A stretch of 54,907 nt of DNA, taken from positions 1 to 54,907 of the forward strand of contig NZ_JACWCT010000153.1 of the NCBI RefSeq assembly GCF_016613415.1, given 5' to 3'. Shown one piece after another: positions 41,874 through 51,136 of the stretch (positions are counted from its first letter, which is position 1; each line of letters opens with the position of its first letter). The notes under the pieces were generated by a model. The model was given only the letters and a program-made list of their open reading frames with translations. It made no database searches and had not been told where the DNA came from. A program made the position numbers and the translations under genes. This DNA comes from Methylobacterium ajmalii. GTDB lineage: Bacteria; Pseudomonadota; Alphaproteobacteria; Rhizobiales; Beijerinckiaceae.

Positions 41874-42905
41874 ATGACACAGACCCTGCAATTCGGCCTC
41901 GACACGTTCGGGGATGTCACCGCCCGCGACGGCGAGCCCCTCTCCCACGGCCAGGTCCTCCGCGACGTGGTCGCGGAAGGGGTTCTGGCCGACGAGGTCG
42001 GGCTCGACTTCTTCGGCGTCGGCGAGCACCACCGCGAGGACTTCGCCGTGTCCTCGCCCGAGATGGTGCTGGCGGCGATCGCGGCGCGCACGACGCGCAT
42101 CCGCCTCGGCTCGGCCGTGACGGTGCTCAGCTCCGACGACCCGGTCCGGGTCTACCAGCGCTTCTCGACCCTGCAGGGCCTCTCGAACGGCCGCGCCGAG
42201 GTGATCCTCGGCCGCGGCTCGTTCACCGAATCCTTCCCGCTCTTCGGCTACCCCCTCGACCAGTACGAGACCCTGTTCGAGGAGAAGCTCGGGCTCTTCT
42301 CGGCGCTGCTGGCCGGCGGGCCGGTGACCTGGCAGGGCACCACCCGGGCGCCGCTCTCGAACCAGTCCGTCTTCCCCACCCCGGAGGCGCCGCCCACGAC
42401 CTGGATCGGGGTCGGCGGCAGCCCGAACTCGGTGGTGCGGGCGGTCCAGCACGACCTGCCCCTGATGCTCGCCATCATCGGCGGCGATCCGCAGCGCTTC
42501 CGCCCCTACGTCGACCTCTACCACCGGGCCTGCGCCCAGCTCGGCCGCAACGTGCGCCCGATCGGCGTCCACTCGCCGGGCTATGTCGGCGAGACCGATG
42601 CGGGCGCGCGGGAAGAATTCTTCGCCGACTACAAGCGGATGCGCGACCGCATCGGCGCCGAGCGCGGCTGGCCGCCGATGACGCGCCAGGAATTCGACCG
42701 CGAGGCCGATCACGGCTCGCTCTACATCGGCAGCCCCGAGACGGTGGCGAAGAAGATCGCCGCGACGGTGCGGGGCTTGGGCCTCGGCCGGTTCCAGCTC
42801 AAGTACAGCGCCGGGCCCCTGCCGCACGAGCGGCTGATGCGCGGCATCGCGCTCTACGGGACCCGGGTGGCGCCCCTGGTGCGCGAGATGCTGGAAGTGG
42901 GGTAA
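41874..42905 (+). CDS. Luciferase-like (LLM class) flavin-dependent oxidoreductase
   Basis: The 343-residue protein has the bacterial luciferase TIM barrel. FGLDTFGDVTARDGEPLSHGQVLRDVVAEGVLADEVGLDFFGVGEHHREDFAVSSPEMVLAAIAARTTRIRLGSAVTVLSSDDPVRVYQRFSTLQ is the typical N-terminal half. Downstream are LGRGSFTESFPLFGYPLDQY and FYIGSPETVAKKIA-like YIGSPETVAKKIAATVRGLGLGRFQLKYS. Enzymes of this type use FMNH2 or F420 to oxidise small substrates, here unknown. ATG 41874 follows GGGAG. It lies 82 bases after trpS. Confidence 0.9.
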   Translation: MTQTLQFGLDTFGDVTARDGEPLSHGQVLRDVVAEGVLADEVGLDFFGVGEHHREDFAVSSPEMVLAAIAARTTRIRLGSAVTVLSSDDPVRVYQRFSTLQGLSNGRAEVILGRGSFTESFPLFGYPLDQYETLFEEKLGLFSALLAGGPVTWQGTTRAPLSNQSVFPTPEAPPTTWIGVGGSPNSVVRAVQHDLPLMLAIIGGDPQRFRPYVDLYHRACAQLGRNVRPIGVHSPGYVGETDAGAREEFFADYKRMRDRIGAERGWPPMTRQEFDREADHGSLYIGSPETVAKKIAATVRGLGLGRFQLKYSAGPLPHERLMRGIALYGTRVAPLVREMLEVG

Positions 42906-42975
42906 GGAGCGCTCGCGCCCGCCGGGCGCGGTACCCCGGGATGTCCGGCCCGCCCGTCACCGCAAGGAGCCCGCC

Positions 42976-44094
42976 ATCTTCCACCTCGTCTTCGCGGCGC
43001 CGTGCCTTCTGGTGATCGCCCGCTGGCTCCTGCCGCTCTCGCTGCCGCTCGCCGTCAAGGCGGCGCTCGCGGTGCTGCTGCTCGCCGCCTCGCAGTTCCA
43101 CCTCTGGAACCGGCTCTCCTCCGGCTCGGTCTTCGCCCCGGAATTCCCCCGCGCGGTCGTCCTCGCGCTCAACGGGGCCTTCGGGGCGATCGCGCTGCTC
43201 GCGGTCCTGCAGATCGCCCTCGATCTCGGGGCGCTCGCCGCCGCCCTGGTCCAGCGCGGATCCGTCGCGATTCCCGACGGGCTGCGGTTTACCGCCGCCG
43301 GGCTCGCGGTGCTGCTCGCCGGGATCGGCGTCGCCCAGGCCGCCCGGGTGCCGCCGGTGGTCGAGCGCGAGGTCGTGATCCCCGGCCTGCCGCCGGCTTT
43401 CGAGGGCTACCGGCTGCTCCAGCTCACCGACCTGCACCTGAGCCGCCTCTTCCCCGCATCTTGGGCCCGCGCCGTGGTCGCCCGCGCCAACGCGGCGGGC
43501 GCCGACGCGATCGTCGTCACCGGCGACTTCATCGACGGCTCGGTGGCGATGCGCCGGGACGACGTGGCGCCGCTCGCCGCGCTTCGCGCCCCGGACGGCG
43601 TCTTCGGCATTCCCGGCAACCACGAATATTTCTTCGATTACCCGGCCTGGATGGCCCATCTCGCCGGCCTCGGCCTGCGGATGCTGCCGAACGCCCACGC
43701 GGTGCTCGCCCGGGGCGAGGCCGCCCTGGTGCTCGCCGGCGTCACCGACGCCTCGGCGCCCAATGCCGGCCAGCCCGGCCCCGACCTGGCGGCAGCACTT
43801 AAAGGCGCCCCGCCCGGCGCCCCGATCCTCCTCCTCGACCACCAGCCCCGGAACGCCCGGCAGGCGGCGGCGCGGGGCGTGGCGCTCCAGCTCTCCGGCC
43901 ACACCCATGGCGGCATGATCCGCGGCCTCGACCGGCTGGTGGCCCGGGGCAACGACGGTTTCGTCTCGGGCGCCTATGCGGTCGGCGGCATGACCCTGTT
44001 CGTCGGCAATGGCACCGGGATCTGGCCGGGCTTCGCGCTGCGGCTGGGGCGGGATTCGGAGATGACGCGGTTTGTTTTGCGGGGTGGTGGGTGA
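42976..44094 (+). CDS. Membrane metallophosphoesterase, probable ATC start
   Basis: The protein has three or four N-terminal membrane spans and a calcineurin-like phosphoesterase domain. Metal-binding motifs are LTDLHLS, VTGDFID, GNHEYF and SGHTHGG. Relatives (YkuE-type) act on phospholipid or nucleotide phosphoesters. The first GTG in frame (43012) has no ribosome-binding site and cuts off part of the first helix. An AAGGAG (42964-42969) stands six bases before an in-frame ATC at 42976, which would give FHLVFAAPCLLVIARWLLPL at the start, as expected for the family. I therefore place the start at ATC (372 residues). A sequencing error or point mutation of ATG is the alternative. Confidence 0.82.
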   Translation: MFHLVFAAPCLLVIARWLLPLSLPLAVKAALAVLLLAASQFHLWNRLSSGSVFAPEFPRAVVLALNGAFGAIALLAVLQIALDLGALAAALVQRGSVAIPDGLRFTAAGLAVLLAGIGVAQAARVPPVVEREVVIPGLPPAFEGYRLLQLTDLHLSRLFPASWARAVVARANAAGADAIVVTGDFIDGSVAMRRDDVAPLAALRAPDGVFGIPGNHEYFFDYPAWMAHLAGLGLRMLPNAHAVLARGEAALVLAGVTDASAPNAGQPGPDLAAALKGAPPGAPILLLDHQPRNARQAAARGVALQLSGHTHGGMIRGLDRLVARGNDGFVSGAYAVGGMTLFVGNGTGIWPGFALRLGRDSEMTRFVLRGGG

Positions 44095-44449
44095 GCGCAC
44101 CCTGGGCGGAGTTCGGACAAGTCCATGTCAGCCCGATACTGTGTCCATACAGGATGGCAGCTCCGCGTCCGCCCGGTCGAGGCGGTGGCGACGTTCCTCG
44201 TCGCCACGTGGCAGGCACGCGAGAGTCGAGCGGCCCGATAAGTAACCTCAGTACGCCGACCCCATTGCAGCGCTCGGCGTGTCCCGTCGGAAGATGCCGG
44301 CAGCGCACCGGACTACGGGGATTTCGTGCCCGACATCACCCGCCCAGGTTATCGCGAGCATCACATCGCGAGTTGGATTACGGACGACGTGTGCTCGGAC
44401 ACGTTTCGTCATCACCCCGATCGGCCGCGTAACGCCAGCGGAATCTCGC
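44095..44449. other. Gene-free stretch of atypical composition
   Basis: These 355 bases carry no frame with family resemblance or ribosome-binding site. GC content is visibly lower than in flanking genes. It lies between the metallophosphoesterase gene and the 3' end of the ImmA/IrrE gene and may be the left edge of an inserted segment. Confidence 0.4.
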
Positions 44450-45340
44450 CTACCGTCGCCCTGAGTGGAAGCGGTGACGCCAACCCTCGTCGAGCTTGCG
44501 CTCCTCCGCGCTCTCCTCCGGAACGGGTTCCAGACGCAGCAGGATCATCGCGAAGCCGTTCTGCTGGAGGTACACCTGTTCGTAGAGGGACGGCGCGCGG
44601 AGGTCACGCTTTACGTCGACCCATAGATCGGGACTGCATGCGACGATATCGCTAGCGATGTCCGGTCGATGCGGACGGCTGTGATAGAGCGACCCTGCTG
44701 TGACCGGGCTGCCGACAGCGCAGGTGATGTCCGGGAAGGAGAGGCTCCGGTAGCACCGCTGCACACGGCCATTGCCCACCACGACGACCGCGATCCGCTC
44801 GGGGTGGTACTGCACGTAAGACCGAGCCGCCACCTCCTTGCCAACCGCGAAGTCGCGCGCGAGCAGGAGAACGTGCTGCAGATCAGGCTCGCGAAAGGCC
44901 GCCATGGCCCCCCGCAGCAGGAGCGGGGGCATCAGCATGAGGCCGGCGAAGCGGTTGGCCTCGACCTCCCTGCGCTGCCGCTGGTCACCCACCTTGGCCG
45001 TGAGCCGTAGGAGGTCGGAACTCTTGCATAGGAACCGGCCGGGCTGATCCGGGACGTGGTGCGCCATCAGGAAGTGGCCGAGTTCATGTGCGATGGTGAA
45101 ACGCCGGCGCGGTTCGCCCCCGCGCTTGACGAGGATAGTCCCCTCGGACCGCTTCGCATCGGTCACGAGGCCGCCCTCGAACTCAGCGTTGTCGAGGTCT
45201 TCGAGCCTGAGGATGCCGAGGCGCGCGCAAAGCTCTTGGATCGGCACGGGGACCGAAAGGTTCGGCTCGGCCTGTAGTATGCGTTTGACGAGCGCCTCCG
45301 GCGAGCGTGCGTCCGCGAGGTCAATCCTGCTGATCGGCAT
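44450..45340 (-). CDS. ImmA/IrrE-family metallopeptidase
   Basis: The 296-residue protein has the zinc-protease motif HELGH at residues 85-89 in RRRFTIAHELGHFLMAHH, and REVEANRFAGLMLMP supplies the third zinc ligand (Glu) near 122. Relatives cleave repressors (ImmA) or the DdrO regulator (IrrE). A further 140 residues follow the protease core and match nothing I recognise. ATG 45340 is preferred; a GTG at 45394 would add 18 residues through a run of nine G bases. The gene usually found with such a protease (an XRE regulator) is absent. Instead a DUF3606 gene ends just upstream. Confidence 0.85.
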   Translation of the reverse strand: MPISRIDLADARSPEALVKRILQAEPNLSVPVPIQELCARLGILRLEDLDNAEFEGGLVTDAKRSEGTILVKRGGEPRRRFTIAHELGHFLMAHHVPDQPGRFLCKSSDLLRLTAKVGDQRQRREVEANRFAGLMLMPPLLLRGAMAAFREPDLQHVLLLARDFAVGKEVAARSYVQYHPERIAVVVVGNGRVQRCYRSLSFPDITCAVGSPVTAGSLYHSRPHRPDIASDIVACSPDLWVDVKRDLRAPSLYEQVYLQQNGFAMILLRLEPVPEESAEERKLDEGWRHRFHSGRR

Positions 45341-45398
45341 ACGCGCAGCCCCCCCCCTCACATCTCCAGACCATTCCCTGAGGCCGCCACTCACCCGC

Positions 45399-45581
45399 CT
45401 AACGCTTCTTGCCCAACTCGGCAGCGATATCCTTCGTCATTCGGCCGACCTTCCGATGCGCCGCCGTGAGTTGGTCCTGCGTAACGCCCCATCGCTTCAT
45501 CCAGAACTCGACAGCCTTGCGTTCCGACAAATCGAGCCGGTCCTTATCGATGAAGCCACGCTTGTCCTTGAGGCCGGCCAT
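45399..45581 (-). CDS. DUF3606 family small protein
   Basis: The 60-residue protein reads IDKDRLDLSERKAVEFWMKRWGVTQDQLTAAHRKVGRMTKDIAAELGKKR, which fits DUF3606: an R-I-D-x-x-E start, W near the middle, then a G-V-x-x-x-x-L-x-x-A-x-x-x-V-G helix. The family has no proven role; DNA or RNA binding has been suggested by its helix-turn-helix-like pattern, which is inference. ATG 45581 is chosen over a longer frame from 45662. It lies just before the ImmA/IrrE gene and is probably co-transcribed with it. Confidence 0.75.
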   Translation of the reverse strand: MAGLKDKRGFIDKDRLDLSERKAVEFWMKRWGVTQDQLTAAHRKVGRMTKDIAAELGKKR

Positions 45582-45913
45582 GGTGATCCTGATGGCTTGA
45601 TGATTTGCGGTCTGTGAAGGACTTGGCGTCCACCTAACAGCGACGATGGCGAAAGGATGCATGAGACCGCCAGAGATCGCATCCTGACCAGCACGGCAGG
45701 TTCTGAGGCCGTGCGGCCAAGTCCCTCAACGCTTACCCGAGCGATCGATCCTGCGAAAGTAGGACAGCAGCCTTTGCTGACTCGGCCGAGGCAATCATCC
45801 GGTGGGGTGCAGCGGGATAATTTGCAAGCCGAAGCATAACGTGGGCTAGCTAAGGGTTGCCCGAATCAGAAAAACAAAAATGCTTGCAAATACAAACACT
45901 TAAACAATACTTC
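45582..45913. other. AT-richer gene-free region beside tRNA-Ser
   Basis: These 332 bases hold no supported gene. The part next to the tRNA 3' end is strikingly AT-rich (about 45868-45913). A 10-bp inverted pair occurs at 45820-45829 and 45882-45891. The promoter of the DUF3606-ImmA/IrrE pair should lie here. Confidence 0.4.
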
Positions 45914-46003
45914 TGGCGGAAGGGGTGGGATTCGAACCCACGGTGGAGTCGCCCCCACGGCGGTTTTCAAGACCGCTGCCTTAAACCACTCGGCCACCCT
46001 TCC
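45914..46003 (-). tRNA. tRNA-Ser (anticodon TGA)
   Basis: This 90-base class II tRNA has an encoded CCA. GGAAGGG pairs with CCCTTCC, and the anticodon loop CTTGAAA gives TGA. A long variable arm follows, then the T-arm GTGGGTTCGAATCCCAC. It borders the low-GC segment on its 3' side. Confidence 0.97.
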
Positions 46004-46035
46004 GGCCGCGGACGCGCGTGGGTCCGGGTGCCCCT

Positions 46036-46065
46036 TCTGTAGGGCGGCGCGGCGCGGTGCGTCAA
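46036..46065 (-). promoter_or_regulatory. Likely sigma-70 promoter of tRNA-Ser
   Basis: On the minus strand TTGACG (46065-46060) and TACAGA (46041-46036) are 18 bases apart. The predicted start is about 26 bases before the tRNA. The -35 is a five-of-six match. Confidence 0.5.
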
Positions 46066-46182
46066 CCGCGGCCGGTGGCCCGTGGACCCGGCCCGGGACG
46101 CCTATCGCCGCGCCGCCCCGCGACGTACCGTGCGGGCCGTGACGGCGGGGCGCGATCGGATGCGTCCCGAAGGGAGAGCCGC

Positions 46183-46560
46183 ATGGGCTATCGGTACGAC
46201 CACCTCCACCTGCGCAGCCGGGACGCCGCGGCGGCGGCGCGGTTCTACGGCGAGGTTCTGGGGGCGCGGGAGACGGGGCGCGAGGGCGGTGAGCGCCCGA
46301 GCCGGGTCATCCTCGATCTCGGCGGGATGACGATGTTCATCGAGCAGGCGCCGGAGGGCACCGGGCCGGCCGCGACGCCGCCCAACCTCGGCATCGAGCA
46401 TATCGGCCTGCGGGTCGAGGACATCGAGGCGACGGTGGCGGACCTCGCGGGGCGCGGCATCCCGCTCGTCTCGGGCATCACCGACGTGCGGCCGGGCCTG
46501 CGCATCGCGTTCTTCGAGGGGCCGGACGGCGTGCGGATCGAGATCCTGCAGCGGGGCTGA
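46183..46560 (+). CDS. VOC-family (glyoxalase/dioxygenase fold) protein
   Basis: The 125-residue protein has the paired beta-alpha-beta-beta-beta repeat of the vicinal oxygen chelate fold. YRYDHLHLRSRDAAAAARFYGEVLGA opens the first half and LGIEHIGLRVEDIEATVADLAGRGIPLV the second; FFEGPDGVRIEIL ends it. The first-half His, the second-half His and the last Glu would be the metal ligands. The reaction (isomerase, dioxygenase or resistance type) cannot be assigned. ATG 46183 is preceded by GGGAGAG. Confidence 0.88.
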   Translation: MGYRYDHLHLRSRDAAAAARFYGEVLGARETGREGGERPSRVILDLGGMTMFIEQAPEGTGPAATPPNLGIEHIGLRVEDIEATVADLAGRGIPLVSGITDVRPGLRIAFFEGPDGVRIEILQRG

Positions 46561-46603
46561 ACCCCTCCCCGGCAGCGACCCGCGGGACCGGTTCCGCCCG
46601 GCC

Positions 46604-48100
46604 CTACTCGGCGACGTGGACGACGATCGGCTGGCTGCGGCCGCGCAGGGTGAGCGGCAGCGAGCGGGTGAAGCGGCCCGCCGCCGCCGGGCCGGCGGCG
46701 GCGAGGCAGTGGTCGGAGGCGAGGATGCGGCCGCCGACCTCGCGGGTGGCGGATTGCAGGCGGCTCGCGACGTTGACCACGTCGCCGATCACCGTGAACT
46801 CGACCCGCTGGTCGGCGCCGATCGTGCCGATCACCACCGGGCCGCAATGCACGCCGACCGCGACCCGCACCGGCTCGGCCCCGCGGGCGGTGCGCTTGGC
46901 GTTCCAGGCGTCGATCTCGTGCTGGAGGTCGAGGGCGCAGGCGATGGCCCGCGCGGCGCCGTCGCCGCGCCCGTCGAGGCCGCCGAAGGTCGCCATGAAG
47001 CCGTCGCCGAGGAACTTGTCGAGGGTGCCGGCATGGCGGAACACCACCTTGCAGCTGCGCTCGCGAAAGCCGCCGAGGAGCGCGAAGGCCCGCTCCGGGC
47101 CCAGCCCCTCGCTCATGCCGGTGAAGCCGATCACGTCGGCGAACAGCACCGCCACCACCCGGGTCTGCGGCGCGCCGAAGCCCGCATGGGCCCGGGCGGC
47201 GAGCGCGTCGGCGACATCGGGCGAGACGTAGCGGGCGAGGTCGGCCCGCACCACCTCGGCGCGCACCTGCGCCAGCATCGTGCCCCGGCCGCGCCACACC
47301 GCGATGGCGAGCAGCAGCGTGAACAGGCCGGTGACGATCCCTTGCGTCCAGAGCGGGGTCAGCCCGACATAGGCCGGATCGAGGAAGACCCGCAGGGATT
47401 CCTCGGCACCGAGGGCCCCGTCATGCGCGGCGTCGGCGAAGCGCACGGTGTCCTCGCGCCCGTAGACCAGCCAGACGCCGAGCGACCAGATCGCGGCGAT
47501 CCAGGTCCCGGTCCACAACACCGCCAGCGGCCGGTAGGTCAGCGCCGCCTCCCCGAGCAGCAGCAGCACGTAGAGGAATTCCGGGGTGCGCAGCCGGGTC
47601 TGGATCGGCCAGTCGATCCCGAGCCCGGCCGGCGGCGGCACGATGATGACGGCGCTCATCAGCGCCACGTCGAGCACCGTGAAGGCGAGCTTGATCTTCC
47701 AGGCGCGGCGGTGGCGGCGCAACGCGTAGGGAATCGTGCCGAGCACGAAGAACAGGCCAGCGGCGGCGAGGTAGTAGAGGCCGCGCGGCCAGGGCACCAG
47801 CACGACGAGCCACAGCGCCACCACGGCGATCGCGACGGCGCGGGCCCGGAACGCGAAGGCGAGGCCGGCGAGCTCGGCGTGGCGCACGTTCTCGGCCAGC
47901 CGCCCGCGGGCCCGGGGCGGCAGCCGGCCGGCGAGCCAGTGGCGCAGGCGCGCGAACCGCAGGCTGGTGCGGAAGGCGAGCATCCGGGCGAGCCCGGCGC
48001 GGGCGAGGCGCGCTGCCCTCGGTTTCGACAGGGGATCGGGCGACGGCTCGGCCGCCGCGATGGGCTCGCTCACGGATCCGGTCGCTGGCCTCCTGCTCAC
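46604..48100 (-). CDS. Membrane class III adenylate cyclase
   Basis: The 498-residue protein has a cytosolic N-terminus (about 1-85), a membrane domain of about six helices (about 85-285), then a linker (RYVSPDVADALAA) and a cyclase domain. Both metal aspartates are present in VLFADVIGFTGMSEGLG and LDKFLGDGFMATFGG. DQRVEFTVIGDVVNVASRLQSATREVGG has the Asn-x3-Arg pair and a Thr at the base-selecting position (as in class IIIb cyclases), so cAMP is expected. It is a distant paralogue of the cyclase at 38183. GTG 48100 is the first start; a second GTG ten codons on is possible. Confidence 0.9.
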   Translation of the reverse strand: MSRRPATGSVSEPIAAAEPSPDPLSKPRAARLARAGLARMLAFRTSLRFARLRHWLAGRLPPRARGRLAENVRHAELAGLAFAFRARAVAIAVVALWLVVLVPWPRGLYYLAAAGLFFVLGTIPYALRRHRRAWKIKLAFTVLDVALMSAVIIVPPPAGLGIDWPIQTRLRTPEFLYVLLLLGEAALTYRPLAVLWTGTWIAAIWSLGVWLVYGREDTVRFADAAHDGALGAEESLRVFLDPAYVGLTPLWTQGIVTGLFTLLLAIAVWRGRGTMLAQVRAEVVRADLARYVSPDVADALAARAHAGFGAPQTRVVAVLFADVIGFTGMSEGLGPERAFALLGGFRERSCKVVFRHAGTLDKFLGDGFMATFGGLDGRGDGAARAIACALDLQHEIDAWNAKRTARGAEPVRVAVGVHCGPVVIGTIGADQRVEFTVIGDVVNVASRLQSATREVGGRILASDHCLAAAGPAAAGRFTRSLPLTLRGRSQPIVVHVAE

Positions 48101-48159
48101 CCCCTCTATGGTAGGGCGCGGGACGGCCGGCGCGTAGCCCCGGGCCCGTGATCCGGCGG

Positions 48160-49154
<995 letters not shown>

Positions 49155-49158
<4 letters not shown>

Positions 49159-50216
49159 CGGACGGCCTCCGCGATGGTGGGCGTTTCGGCGCTTGCGCCG
49201 GCACCGGCGCTGCTGGCGCCGGCAGGGTGGTCCCGACGGATGCGGGCGTCGCGGGAGGGATCGCCGAGCGGGTAGTGGCAGCGCACGGCGCCGTCCTGCC
49301 AGGGCCGCAGGGCCGGGCGCTCGTCGCGCGAATGATCGGTGGCGTAGGTGCAGCGCGGCGAGAACAGGCAGCCGCGCGGCCTGTCGTAGAGGCCCGGCAC
49401 CACCCCCGGGATGGTGGCGAGCCGCCCGCCCTCGCTGCGCTCCGGGAGCGCCGCCAGCAGAGCCGCGGTGTAGGGGTGCTGGGGCGCGGCGAACAGGGTC
49501 CTGGCCGGCTGCTGCTCCATCACCTGGCCGGCATACATCACCATCATCCGGTCGGCGGTCTCGGCGACCACGCCCATGTTGTGGGTGATGAGCACCAGCG
49601 CCATGCCGCGCTCGCGCTGGAGCGAGAGCAGCAGGTCGAGGATCTGGGCCTGGATGGTGACGTCGAGCGCCGTCGTCGGCTCGTCGGCGATGAGGAGCTT
49701 CGGGTTGCAGGCGATCGCCATCGCGATCATCACCCGCTGGTTCATGCCGCCGGAGAGCTGGTGCGGATAGGACGAGAGCCGGCTCTCGGCCGCCGGGATG
49801 CCGACCTGCTCCAAAAGTTCGATCGCCCGCCTCTTCGCGGCCTTGCGATCGAGCCCGAGATGCTGGCGCAGGGACTCGGTGATCTGGAAGCCGATCGTGA
49901 AGCAGGGATTGAGGCTGGTGGTCGGCTCCTGGAAGATCATCGCCACGTCGCGGCCGGTGAGGCGGCGGCGCTCGCGCGACGGCATCCCCAAGAGGTCGCG
50001 GCCGGCGAAGGCGAGGCGGTCGGCCGAAACCCGGCCCGGATAGGCGACGAGGCCCATCAGCGCCATCATGGTCACGCTCTTGCCCGAGCCCGACTCGCCG
50101 ACGACGCCGAGCACCTCCCCCTCCTCCAGGGTCAGGCTGACGCCGTCGACGGCGCGCAGGGTCCCGCCGGCGGACGGGAACGCGACGGAGAGGTTTTGGA
50201 TGTCGAGGAGCGGCAT
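49155..50216 (-). CDS. dppD: Dipeptide/oligopeptide ABC transporter, ATP-binding protein
   Basis: This 353-residue ATPase partners DppF. Walker A is GESGSGKSV, the signature LSGGMNQR and Walker B LLIADEPTTALDVT. The C-terminal domain has GCLFSPRCTYATDHS and VRCHYP: the third cysteine of the usual C-x5-C-x6-C set is serine here, while DppF keeps it. A Ser/Ala/Gly-rich tail of about 35 residues follows. ATG 50216 is the natural start, and the stop overlaps the dppF start. Confidence 0.93.
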
Positions 50217-50224
50217 CGGGCGCC

Positions 50225-51136
50225 TCACCGCTTCAGCTTGGGGTCGAGGGCGTCGCGAAGACCGTCCCCGACGAGGTTGAAGGCCAGCACCGTGACCAGG
50301 ATGATCAGCCCCGGGAAGGTCACCACCCACCAGGCGCGCAGCACGAACTCGCGGGCGTCGGCCAGCATCGTGCCCCATTCCGGCGAGGGCGGCTGGGCGC
50401 CGAGCCCCAGGAAGCCCAGCGCCGCCGCGTCGAGGATCGCCGTCGAGACGCCGAGCGAGGCCTGGACGATGAGCGGCGCGGCGCAGTTCGGCAGCACCTC
50501 CGACAGCATGAGGCGCAAGGGGCCGGCCCCGCTGACGCGGGCGGCGGTGACGTAGTCCTTCGATTTCTCGGCGATCACCGCCGCGCGGGCGATGCGGACG
50601 TAATGCGGCAGCACCACCACGGCGACCGCCAGCATCGCGTTCATCAGCCCGGGGCCGAGGATCGCCACGATGACGATGGCGAGCAGCAAGGACGGCAGGG
50701 TCAGGATGATGTCCATCACCCGCATGATGACGATGCCGGTGGCACCGCCGATGAAGCCCGCGACGAGCCCCAGCATCGTGCCGACGAGGATCGACACCGC
50801 CACGACCGCGACGCCGATCGACAGCGACAGCCGGGCGCCGTGGATCAGGCGCGAGAGGATGTCGCGGCCGATCGCGTCGGTGCCGAGCGGGTAGGTGAGC
50901 GACCCGCCCTCCTGCCAGAACGGGGGCTTGAGGAAGGCCGCGTCGTTGGTGAGGTTCGGCGGATGCGTCGCGATCACGTCGGCGAAGACCGCCATCAGGA
51001 ACACCGCGACGATGATCGCCAGCCCGATCACCGCGCCCTTGTTGGCGCGAAAGCTCGTCCAGAACTCGGCGAGCGGGTGCGGCGGGCCGGCCGGGGGCGC
51101 CGAGGCGGCGGGGGTGTCGAGAAGCTCGGCGCTCAT
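50225..51136 (-). CDS. dppC: Dipeptide/oligopeptide ABC transporter, permease
   Basis: The 303-residue inner-membrane permease has about six spans. The N-terminal tail leads to FRANKGAVIGLAIIVAVFLMAVFADVIATHPP. TDAIGRDILSRLIHGARLSLSIGVAV is the DppC landmark, and SGAGPLRLMLSEVLPNCAAPLIV the ATPase-contact loop. The ATG at 51136 shares one base with the dppB stop (TGATG), so the genes are translationally linked. Confidence 0.95.
   Translation of the reverse strand: MSAELLDTPAASAPPAGPPHPLAEFWTSFRANKGAVIGLAIIVAVFLMAVFADVIATHPPNLTNDAAFLKPPFWQEGGSLTYPLGTDAIGRDILSRLIHGARLSLSIGVAVVAVSILVGTMLGLVAGFIGGATGIVIMRVMDIILTLPSLLLAIVIVAILGPGLMNAMLAVAVVVLPHYVRIARAAVIAEKSKDYVTAARVSGAGPLRLMLSEVLPNCAAPLIVQASLGVSTAILDAAALGFLGLGAQPPSPEWGTMLADAREFVLRAWWVVTFPGLIILVTVLAFNLVGDGLRDALDPKLKR

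Noticed and set aside
44095..45913. Attachment-site duplication of the tRNA-Ser 3' end
   Set aside because: I looked for a second copy of the T-arm sequence in the neighbouring segment and found none; no integrase is present.
45857..46042. 61-codon plus-strand frame
   Set aside because: It is the reverse strand of tRNA-Ser, a common false gene.
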